Source of the DNA: Natronohydrobacter sp.
GTDB lineage: Bacteria; Pseudomonadota; Alphaproteobacteria; Rhodobacterales; Rhodobacteraceae
Assembly (NCBI GenBank): GCA_007117255.1
Contig: SKGU01000250.1
Span: 1 to 5,196 of the forward strand
Length of the DNA: 5,196 nucleotides
Direction of reading: 5' to 3'
Below the pieces are notes generated by a model that had not been told where the DNA came from, made no database searches, and saw only the letters and a list, made by a program, of their open reading frames with translations. The position numbers and the translations under genes were made by a program. Shown here in pieces: positions 1 to 5,196 of the stretch (position 1 is the first letter of the stretch; every line of letters starts with the position of its first letter).

Positions 1-695
1 TCCGCAGGCGGTGTGGTGCCGTTTTGCGCATAAAGCATGTAACTGCCCGAATGCAGGATCGCTTGCGCGGCCATATCCGGGTCATCGGTGACAAGCATGC
101 CCCCCTCGCCGGTGTTCACATGCTTGCCGGATTGGAAGCTGAACGCGCCAATGGCCCCGAATGTGCCCGATGGCTGCCCGTCCCAGGCCGCGCCCAATGT
201 ATGCGCGCAATCCTCGATCAGGGTCAGCCCACAATCGCGGCACAGCGCCATCAGCGCGCGCATGTCGCACAAATGCCCGCGCATATGCGACAGCATCAGC
301 ACGCGCGCGCCGCTGCTTTGCGCTTTCGCGCGCAGATCGTCCAGATCGATGACCAGATCTTCGGTGATCTCGACCAGAACAGCTTGCGCGCCAATGTGAT
401 CCAGCGCGCCGGGCACAGGGCCAAGCGTGAAGGCATTCATCAAGACCGGATCACCGGGGCGCACACCAGCCGCTTTCAGCGCCAGAAACAGCGCCGCGCC
501 GCAGGAATTGACCGCGACAGCATATTTGCGCCCCAAGAGCCGCGCAAACGCGCGCTCAAGCTCTGCCACCGCGCCACCCGTGCCGCCAGCCTCCGCATAG
601 CGGTGCAGACGACCAGAGGCCAGCAAAGCGGACGCCTCTGCGATGGCCGAAGCCGGGATTTCAGGCGGGCGGCCCAGATCAGGCAAATTGGTCAT
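1..695 (-). CDS. DegT/DnrJ/EryC1/StrS-family PLP aminotransferase (partial, C-terminus beyond left edge)
   Basis: The visible 231 codons, read from ATG at 695-693, form the N-terminal part of a fold-type I PLP enzyme of the sugar/cyclitol aminotransferase family (usual length about 370-400 residues, so roughly 60 percent is present). Family signatures appear in order: a cofactor-phosphate loop NSCGAAL at residues 63-69 (usually NSGTAAL), SHMRGH at 136-141 where many members have VHLYG, the EDCAH motif at 161-165 with D162 expected to contact the pyridine nitrogen, and SFQSGK ending at K191, the expected Schiff-base lysine, followed by GEGGM at 196-200. The start lies three bases after the stop of the upstream dehydrogenase and has only a weak Shine-Dalgarno sequence, which suggests translational coupling. 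The presence of the lysine argues for an active aminotransferase rather than a dehydratase. Substrate unknown; a keto-sugar, cyclitol or related polyol is inferred from the family. The SCGAA and SHMRGH variants suggest a distinct subgroup. Confidence 0.9.
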   Translation of the reverse strand, partial: MTNLPDLGRPPEIPASAIAEASALLASGRLHRYAEAGGTGGAVAELERAFARLLGRKYAVAVNSCGAALFLALKAAGVRPGDPVLMNAFTLGPVPGALDHIGAQAVLVEITEDLVIDLDDLRAKAQSSGARVLMLSHMRGHLCDMRALMALCRDCGLTLIEDCAHTLGAAWDGQPSGTFGAIGAFSFQSGKHVNTGEGGMLVTDDPDMAAQAILHSGSYMLYAQNGTTPPA

Positions 696-698
696 GGC

Positions 699-2015
699 TC
701 AGACCGATTCCACGGGTGCGCCAAGGTCGAAATTATGGCCGGGATAGTATTTCTCCAGCCGCACATCAGCGGTGCGGGCATGGGCTTCCATCCCTTCCAG
801 CCGCGAAATCCGCGCGGCGCGAATGCCCAGTTCCTTGCTGGCCTCGCGGTCGGCCTGCTGCCATGTCAGAGGCTTCAGGAACTTGTGCACGGACAGACCC
901 GCCGAATATTTGGCCGCGTATTTGGTGGGCAGGATGTGGTTGGGGCCAGAGCATTTGTCGCCATATGCCACGGTCGTTTCCTCGCCCACAAAGAGCGAGC
1001 CGTAATTCGTGAGGTTCGCCATCCACCAGTCCAGATCGGCGCAATGCACTTCCAGATGCTCGGAGGCATATTCGTCCGACACCTTGACCAGCTCTTCACG
1101 CGTGTCACACAGCACCACCTCACCGTAATCACGCCATGCGCAATGCGCTGCATCGCGCGCAGGCTCCGGCAGGGTTGCGATAAGCTCTGGCACACGCGCC
1201 ATCACCTTTTCGGCCAGCGCCTTGTCATCCGTGAACAGCCATGCGGGGGATTCATGGCCATGTTCCGCCTGCCCCACCAGATCAACCGCGACGATTTCTG
1301 CATCGGCGGTCTTGTCGGCAAGAATCCCGATTTCCGACGGACCTGCGAACACGTCAATGCCGACCTTGCCGAACAGCGTGCGCTTGGCTTCAGCCACAAA
1401 CTTGTTGCCCGGCCCGACAATCACATCTGCGGGTTTGCCCGTGAAAAGCCCATATGCCATGGTCGCAATCGCCTGCACACCACCCAGCGTCATGACGATA
1501 TCCGCGCCCGCTTCGCGCATCGCATAAAGCACATAAGGATGCATCCCGCCGCCACGGAAGGGCGTAGAGCAGGCGATCACGGTCTTGACGCCTGCTGCCT
1601 TGGCGGTTGCGACTGACATCACAGCAGATGCGATATGCGCGTAGCGCCCCGTGGGCACATAGCAGCCCGCCACATTGCAGGGCACCCATTTCTGCCCCGC
1701 CGTCAACCCTGACGGCATCGTCATCTGGAAATCATGCACCGAGTCGCGCTGCGCAACAGCAAAGGCGCGCACTTGTTCAACCGCGAAGGCGATGTCTTCT
1801 TTTACCTGATCAGGCACTTCTGCAGCGCGCGCATCCATCTCTGCGCGTGTGACCAGTATGTCACCTTCCCATTTGTCCAGCGCGCTTGCGTAATATTTCA
1901 CAGCCGCCTCGCCCTCGGCCTCGATCCGGCCCAGCATTTCGGTCACGACAGCCTGGGCCTGCGCGGATTCCGTTTCAGGGGTCTTTTCGGCTTTTTTCAG
2001 ATAGGTGATGGCCAT
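699..2015 (-). CDS. HisD-family zinc-dependent dehydrogenase, HpsN-like (histidinol dehydrogenase paralogue)
   Basis: This 438-residue protein has the full length of the histidinol dehydrogenase family, cytosolic NAD-dependent enzymes that oxidise a primary alcohol to a carboxylate in two steps. The expected zinc ligands are visible: Q249 and H252 in GQAEHGHES, D353 in YGDKCSG, and H412 in EGMEAHART. The catalytic pair E319-H320 is in YASEHLEVH. Other family blocks are AGCYVPTGRY (116-125), LGGVQAIA (177-184), VGPGNKFVAEA (200-210) and GLSVHKFLK (373-381). The N-terminus (MAITYLKKA), the DLDWW segment (327-331) and the SVHKFLK/LTW region recall HpsN, the 2,3-dihydroxypropane-1-sulfonate dehydrogenase of roseobacters, rather than biosynthetic HisD; that comparison is from memory. 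No his genes and no sulfonate transporter are adjacent, so the substrate is open. I chose ATG 2015 over the in-frame ATG at 2066 because it has an AGAAGGA-type ribosome site and matches family N-termini. It is first in a unit with the aminotransferase and divergent from the LacI regulator. Confidence 0.9.
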   Translation of the reverse strand: MAITYLKKAEKTPETESAQAQAVVTEMLGRIEAEGEAAVKYYASALDKWEGDILVTRAEMDARAAEVPDQVKEDIAFAVEQVRAFAVAQRDSVHDFQMTMPSGLTAGQKWVPCNVAGCYVPTGRYAHIASAVMSVATAKAAGVKTVIACSTPFRGGGMHPYVLYAMREAGADIVMTLGGVQAIATMAYGLFTGKPADVIVGPGNKFVAEAKRTLFGKVGIDVFAGPSEIGILADKTADAEIVAVDLVGQAEHGHESPAWLFTDDKALAEKVMARVPELIATLPEPARDAAHCAWRDYGEVVLCDTREELVKVSDEYASEHLEVHCADLDWWMANLTNYGSLFVGEETTVAYGDKCSGPNHILPTKYAAKYSAGLSVHKFLKPLTWQQADREASKELGIRAARISRLEGMEAHARTADVRLEKYYPGHNFDLGAPVESV

Positions 2016-2025
2016 GGTGATTTCA

Positions 2026-2035
2026 TTCCTTCTCT
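2026..2035 (-). promoter_or_regulatory. Ribosome binding site of the HisD-like gene
   Basis: On the minus strand this reads AGAGAAGGAA, containing the AAGGA core about 11 bases before the ATG at 2015-2013. No comparable site was seen in front of the longer in-frame ATG at 2066, so this site supports the shorter start. Confidence 0.6.
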
Positions 2036-2042
2036 GGGCGCA

Positions 2043-2069
2043 GCCATGCGGTAGGTCATCGGGCATGGC
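2043..2069. repeat. Perfect 7-bp inverted repeat in the dehydrogenase leader
   Basis: GCCATGC (2043-2049) and GCATGGC (2063-2069) are exact reverse complements separated by 13 bases. The repeat lies between the proposed operator/promoter and the ribosome site of the HisD-like gene, so in the predicted mRNA it could form a 5'-leader hairpin just upstream of the ribosome site. It could also be a second protein-binding site. It is not followed by a U-run, so it is not an ordinary intrinsic terminator. Confidence 0.5.
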
Positions 2070-2076
2070 AAGGTGA

Positions 2077-2090
2077 TGTAAGCGCTTTCA
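2077..2090. promoter_or_regulatory. LacI-family operator, TGTAAGCGCTTTCA
   Basis: This is a 14-bp palindrome centred on a CG step between 2083 and 2084, with one mismatched pair (2079/2088). It fits the general LacI/GalR operator pattern of an even palindrome with a central CG, typically close to TGAAAGCGCTTTCA. It lies in the divergent region between a LacI-type regulator gene and the HisD-like gene, and covers the expected -10 region of the latter's promoter, a position suited to repression. Binding by the adjacent regulator is inferred. A second copy of the right-hand TTTCACA sequence follows directly, at 2094-2100. Confidence 0.75.
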
Positions 2091-2112
2091 CATTTTCACA
2101 CCAACCCGTCAA
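2084..2112 (-). promoter_or_regulatory. Candidate promoter of the HisD-like/aminotransferase unit
   Basis: On the minus strand TTGACG (2112-2107) matches the sigma-70 -35 consensus at five of six bases and is preceded by an A/T-rich stretch. At a 17-base spacer the -10 position would be 2089-2084 (GAAAGC), a poor match to TATAAT that falls inside the operator. The -35 element is convincing for an alphaproteobacterium but the -10 is weak, so the exact start is uncertain. Transcription would begin near 2077, leaving a leader of about 60 bases. Confidence 0.4.
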
Positions 2113-2178
2113 GAAAAATCCGTTTTTTCCTTGCATTATTGTCGATACAAGGTAGAAATGTGTATGTAAATTTTCATA

Positions 2179-2184
2179 AAGAGA
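2179..2184 (+). promoter_or_regulatory. Ribosome binding site supporting the TTG start of the LacI regulator
   Basis: AAGAGA, an imperfect AAGGAGA, lies eight bases before TTG 2193. A competing AAGGT at 2149-2153 lies before GTG 2160 in the same frame. The 33 bases between GTG and TTG are strikingly A/T-rich with A or T at most third positions, unlike the genes here, which favours the TTG as the true start. Confidence 0.4.
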
Positions 2185-2192
2185 CTGAAAAA

Positions 2193-3212
2193 TTGTCAAC
2201 GCGCCGACACCCGACCCTGACTGATGTGGCCCGCGAATCGGGGTGTTCCATTGCCACCGTCTCGCGCGCATTGTCGCAGCCGGGGCTGGTGCAGCGCGAC
2301 ACGCTGGAACGAGTCCGAAGTGCCGCACAAGCGCTTGGCTATGTGCCCAACCGCCGCGCGCGGGCACTGGCGTCAGGACGCTCGAACACGATTGGCGTGG
2401 TCGTGCCGACGCTGAATTCGCCCATCTTCTCGGCCATGTTGCAGGAAATGCAGCGCGCCTCTGCGGCCAATGGCTATCAGCTTCTGATCGCCTCGCATGA
2501 ATATGACATTGGCAGCGAAGCCGCCGCCATTGGCCAACTTGTGTCACATGGGGTGGACGGCCTGATTCTGGTGGGCGGCGAACGCCCGCAGTCGAGCTGG
2601 GCCATGATCGACAGCGCAGGCCTGCCTGTCGTGCAGCTCTGGGAAGGGCGCGCGGGCTTTGACCGGGTGCTGGTCGACAATTTTCAGGCCGGTCATATGG
2701 TGGCGCGCTACCTGCTGGATATGGGGCATCGCCGCGTCAGCGTCATTTGCGGGCGTCAGGCCAATAACGACCGGCAGCGCGCGCGTGTGGACGGGATCCG
2801 CGCGGCACTGGCCGAAGAAGGTATCACTCTGACACGCAGTCAGATCAGCGAACAGCCCCTGACGCTTGCCGCTGGCCGGGCGGGCTGCATGACCTTGCTG
2901 GAAACTGTGCCCCGCCCCACTGCGATCATCGGCACTGCGGATCTTCTGGCCATCGGCGCGATGATCGAAGCGCAGGGCCGCGCGATTTCCGTTCCCGACA
3001 CGCTGTCTTTCGCGGGTATCGACAATGTTGATATGGCGGCCCATCTGGCGCCGTCACTGACAACTGTGGATATTCCCGCAGCCGCCATCGGCGCCGAAGC
3101 CGCAGCGCTGATCCTTGCGCGGCTTGGCACACCGGACCGGCAAGAACCCGTCGACCTGAGATTGCCGATTTCACTGGTGGTGCGCCATTCCACAGGGCGG
3201 GCCGCGTCATGA
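2193..3212 (+). CDS. LacI/GalR-family transcriptional regulator
   Basis: From TTG 2193 the protein is 339 residues, the normal length for this family. The N-terminal helix-turn-helix is TLTDVARESGCSIATVSRAL (residues 8-27), with ATVSR in the recognition helix, followed by the hinge YVPNRRARALASGRS (50-64), whose ALASGR segment should insert into the operator centre. The rest is a periplasmic-binding-protein-like effector domain: TIGVVVPTLNSPIFS (66-80), DGLILVGG (122-129), VDNFQAG (161-167), the GHRRVSVICG strand (178-187) and FAGIDNVDMA (273-282). It should act in the cytosol as a dimer that leaves DNA, or binds it, on sensing a small polar ligand. The effector is unknown. The gene is divergent from the HisD-like gene across a LacI-type operator, so it probably controls that unit and perhaps itself. 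GTG 2160 or TTG 2139 would extend it by 11 or 18 residues. Its stop overlaps the next start in ATGA. Confidence 0.93.
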   Translation: MSTRRHPTLTDVARESGCSIATVSRALSQPGLVQRDTLERVRSAAQALGYVPNRRARALASGRSNTIGVVVPTLNSPIFSAMLQEMQRASAANGYQLLIASHEYDIGSEAAAIGQLVSHGVDGLILVGGERPQSSWAMIDSAGLPVVQLWEGRAGFDRVLVDNFQAGHMVARYLLDMGHRRVSVICGRQANNDRQRARVDGIRAALAEEGITLTRSQISEQPLTLAAGRAGCMTLLETVPRPTAIIGTADLLAIGAMIEAQGRAISVPDTLSFAGIDNVDMAAHLAPSLTTVDIPAAAIGAEAAALILARLGTPDRQEPVDLRLPISLVVRHSTGRAAS

Positions 3213-3676
3213 AAGCGGCGTGTTGCGCGATCCTGCTGGCTCTGCCCGGCCCCTTGCTGGCACAGGACAGGATCGTGCTGGAGTTTGAAGGCTCTGAAAT
3301 GGCCTTCACCTTTGATGATCCGCAGGCACGCGCGGGCTTCACGCGGTTCATGTCGGTGGATGCTGTCAGCTTCGAAGCCGTGGCAGGCGCTGCGCGGCTG
3401 GTGATCGAGCTGTCCTTGCCCCCTGGTGGCGATGCGCCCCATGATGCGCGCATCATGTTCCGGCCCGATGGCTGGCGCGACTACTGGCTGTCGCCACTGA
3501 TCTTTCCCGATGGGGGCGTTGTGGTCAGTCAACTTGCGCTGCGCGGCACCGCGCCGCATATCGAAGGCCAGTTTGAAACGCCTTTGTGTTTCACAGCCTC
3601 GCCCATGACCTTGCCCGACCCGGACCGCTGCGTCCCGGCGCGCGGACATTTCCGGACAAGGCTGCACCCCGACTGA
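3209..3676 (+). CDS. Small predicted exported protein of unknown function
   Basis: This 155-residue protein starts with a short classical signal peptide: MKAACC, a hydrophobic stretch ILLALPGPLLA and a likely cleavage after the LLA at residues 16-18, just before QD. The mature part of about 137 residues has alternating hydrophobic residues typical of beta-strands, a WRDYW cluster at 89-93, and two cysteines, C127 and C141, in the segment LCFTASP...PDRC, placed well for a disulfide in the periplasm. C5 and C6 fall in the signal sequence and do not form a lipobox. Its ATG overlaps the stop of the LacI regulator by 4 bp with no strong ribosome site, so it is probably translated by coupling and made with the regulator. 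I do not recognise the family. A periplasmic beta-sandwich protein is the most that can be inferred. G/C-ending codons support real coding. Confidence 0.75.
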   Translation: MKAACCAILLALPGPLLAQDRIVLEFEGSEMAFTFDDPQARAGFTRFMSVDAVSFEAVAGAARLVIELSLPPGGDAPHDARIMFRPDGWRDYWLSPLIFPDGGVVVSQLALRGTAPHIEGQFETPLCFTASPMTLPDPDRCVPARGHFRTRLHPD

Positions 3677-3682
3677 GCCGGA

Positions 3683-5196
3683 TCAGGCCAGCCAGACCCG
3701 TGCATAGGGCAAAAGCACAAGCGTATCGTCCTGCATCACGATGTCATGGCCTGACAACAGGTCGTGCATCTGGCTGGCGCCCTGCGCCCGCAGCCAATCG
3801 GACGGAATATGTTGCGTGTCCTCGCTGAAATTGAACAGACACAGCACAGGGCCAGTCGGGGCCAGCCGCGCAAAAGCGAAGACCTGCGCATTTTCAAGGT
3901 GCAGGATGCGCGTGGGCACGCCAGAATGCAGCGCGGGCAAACTGGCGCGGCGATGCAGGATCATGGCTGTGCCAGCATAGACCTGCCCTTCCATTGTGTC
4001 AGGCACAGACGCACGCGCGGCGCGGTCCCAATCCATCACCGGGCGGTGCAACCAGCGGCTGTCAGACGCATGCAGCGCGTCGTCCAGATAGGACCAGTCA
4101 TTCGCCAGCGCAATCTCGTCGCCCATGTAGATCATCGGAACGCCGCCAAAACTGGCGATCAGCGCCACCCCCATCAGCATGCGCTGCACGGCCAGTTGGG
4201 GTTCCGTTTCCGCCCCGGCAAGCGCGGCCAATGTGCCCGAAATCCGCTTGTCGCCCGTCGCGGGGTTTTCCTGAAACAGCGCGCCGCGCGCGAAACTGCC
4301 GGGAAAACTGCCCTCGTAGAAATCGGACAGAAACGCCCGATGCGCGAGGCCGGAAAACCCCAGCGCCGCCGCATCCTCATCCGTCACCGCCCAGCCGATA
4401 TCGTCATGGCACCGCAGGTAAGTGACATAGGTGGCATTGCTCAGCCGTTCGGGAAAATGCGTGGCCAGAACATGCCGCATCAGCCGGGTGTCGCGCGCGG
4501 CGAGCGCGGACCAGTATTGCACCATCAGCGAGTTGTGATAGGCGAGATTTCCCAGCTTGCCGTCATGTTCCCCCGTGCCCAGATAGGTCAGCATTTCAGC
4601 AGGCCCGGTGATCGCCTCTTCCAAATGGATCACGGCGGGCGCCACGATCCGGCACACAGCACGCAGCGCGCGCAGGATCAGATACACCTCTGGCTCGGAC
4701 TGGCAGCGCGTGCCCATGCGCTTCCACATGAAGGCCACCGCATCCAGCCGCAGCACATCCACGCCCTTGTTGGCGAGGAAAAGCATGATCTTGCAAATCT
4801 CAAGAAACACCCACGGGTTTGACCAGTTCAGATCCCATTGGTGGTCATGAAATGTCGTCCAGACCCATTTACCCAGTTCCGGCACAAAGGTGAAACTGCC
4901 TGGCGCGTCATTGGGGAAAATCTCGACAAGCGTTTGTTCATACTGGCGCGGCAGGGTGTCGTCGTCGAAGATGTGATAAAAATCCTGATAGGTTTTCTCG
5001 CCCGCTATCGCCCGTTGCGCCCAGTCATGTTCGCGCGCCGAGTGATTCAGTACCAGATCGACACAAAGCGACATACCCCGCCCGCGCATCCTGCGCGCCA
5101 GGCGTTCCAGATCGGCCATGCTTCCCAAAGCGGGGTTGATGCGGCGGTAATCCTGCACCGAATAGCCGCCATCATTCGGCCCCTTGCGCGGCTTCA
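3683..5196 (-). CDS. GH13 subfamily 4 glycosidase, amylosucrase type (partial, N-terminus beyond right edge)
   Basis: The 503 visible residues cover most of the catalytic (beta/alpha)8 barrel and the C-terminal beta domain. Amylosucrases are about 630-650 residues, so roughly 130 N-terminal residues are missing. Amylosucrase (EC 2.4.1.4) cleaves sucrose and transfers glucose to an alpha-1,4-glucan, releasing fructose; close relatives mainly hydrolyse sucrose. Numbering from the first full codon: DGGYSVQDYR (8-17) and VDLVLNH (45-51) are early barrel motifs; WVWTTFHDHQWDLNWSNPWV is at 110-129; DVLRLDAVAF holds the expected nucleophile D151; HLEEAIT holds the acid/base E193; CHDDIGW (262-268) holds the transition-state aspartate D264; SRWLHRP (379-385) is typical of the family. 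The WTTF..FQWDLN-like block and the MGT segment after the nucleophile are amylosucrase hallmarks. No signal sequence can be judged. It ends six bases from the convergent small gene. Amylosucrase versus sucrose hydrolase cannot be settled from this fragment. Confidence 0.9.
   Translation of the reverse strand, partial: KPRKGPNDGGYSVQDYRRINPALGSMADLERLARRMRGRGMSLCVDLVLNHSAREHDWAQRAIAGEKTYQDFYHIFDDDTLPRQYEQTLVEIFPNDAPGSFTFVPELGKWVWTTFHDHQWDLNWSNPWVFLEICKIMLFLANKGVDVLRLDAVAFMWKRMGTRCQSEPEVYLILRALRAVCRIVAPAVIHLEEAITGPAEMLTYLGTGEHDGKLGNLAYHNSLMVQYWSALAARDTRLMRHVLATHFPERLSNATYVTYLRCHDDIGWAVTDEDAAALGFSGLAHRAFLSDFYEGSFPGSFARGALFQENPATGDKRISGTLAALAGAETEPQLAVQRMLMGVALIASFGGVPMIYMGDEIALANDWSYLDDALHASDSRWLHRPVMDWDRAARASVPDTMEGQVYAGTAMILHRRASLPALHSGVPTRILHLENAQVFAFARLAPTGPVLCLFNFSEDTQHIPSDWLRAQGASQMHDLLSGHDIVMQDDTLVLLPYARVWLA

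Noticed and set aside
24..1616. A 530-codon plus-strand open frame opposite the aminotransferase and dehydrogenase genes
   Set aside because: It is antisense to two genes with clear family motifs and crosses their junction. Its product is rich in Arg, His and Gln with no recognisable domain, as expected from a stop-poor antisense frame in GC-rich DNA.
2139..2150. TTGTCGATACAA as a further LacI operator
   Set aside because: Only the outer four bases on each side pair (TTGT/ACAA), the centre is not symmetric and it does not match the half-sites of the good operator.
2131..2158. TTGCAT with TAGAAA at a 16-base spacer as the promoter of the LacI gene
   Set aside because: The -35 matches only three of six consensus bases and the -10 four of six. 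A promoter must exist nearby, but this one cannot be supported by sequence alone.
2056..2547. A 163-codon minus-strand open frame running from the LacI gene into the intergenic region
   Set aside because: It overlaps the helix-turn-helix coding region, and its tail crosses the operator and promoter region. Composition is atypical, so it is a shadow.
2840..3667. A 275-codon minus-strand open frame opposite the regulator and small exported gene
   Set aside because: It is antisense to a well-supported LacI-family gene and has no domain signature.
3660..3693. Possible terminator hairpin at the convergent gene ends (GGCTG/CAGCC with an inner CTGA/TCAG)
   Set aside because: The stems are only 4-5 bp, are broken by an internal gap and are not followed by a T-run on either strand.
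3764..4822. A 352-codon plus-strand open frame opposite the amylosucrase-type gene
   Set aside because: It lies wholly inside a gene with intact catalytic motifs, has shadow-like Arg/His/Gln-rich composition and lacks a convincing start site.

Overview
The window looks like a chromosomal segment of a GC-rich alphaproteobacterium, most likely a member of the Rhodobacterales. This rests on the strong G/C third-position codon bias, the resemblance of the HisD-type protein to paralogues common in roseobacters, and the tight gene packing. It is an inference from style and family, not a database result. No RNA genes, insertion sequences, CRISPR arrays or phage genes are visible.

Layout. Bases 1-2015 carry two minus-strand genes in one transcription unit. 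The first is a complete HisD-family zinc dehydrogenase resembling HpsN (sulfopropanediol dehydrogenase) more than biosynthetic histidinol dehydrogenase. Three bases after its stop begins a DegT/DnrJ/EryC1/StrS-type PLP aminotransferase, which runs off the left edge. Bases 2016-2192 are a divergent control region with a near-perfect LacI-type operator, a candidate promoter for the dehydrogenase unit and an inverted repeat in its leader. Bases 2193-3212 (plus strand) encode a LacI/GalR-family repressor that probably starts at a TTG. Its stop overlaps by 4 bp the start of a small predicted exported protein (3209-3676) of unknown function. Six bases further on, and convergent, ends a GH13 subfamily 4 enzyme (amylosucrase type, 3683-5196, minus strand) whose N-terminus lies beyond the right edge.

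How they work together. The likely unit is the LacI regulator controlling itself and the divergent dehydrogenase-aminotransferase pair through the operator at 2077-2090. HisD-type enzymes oxidise a primary alcohol to the acid through an aldehyde, and DegT-type enzymes exchange keto and amino groups on sugars or cyclitols. Together they suggest a small pathway for a polar, possibly amino- or sulfo-substituted, polyol whose substrate is not known. The amylosucrase-type gene is read towards this cluster and ends next to it. It belongs to a different transcription unit, probably sucrose/alpha-glucan metabolism, and need not be functionally linked. The most interesting point is the coupled HisD-like/DegT pair with its own repressor and operator.
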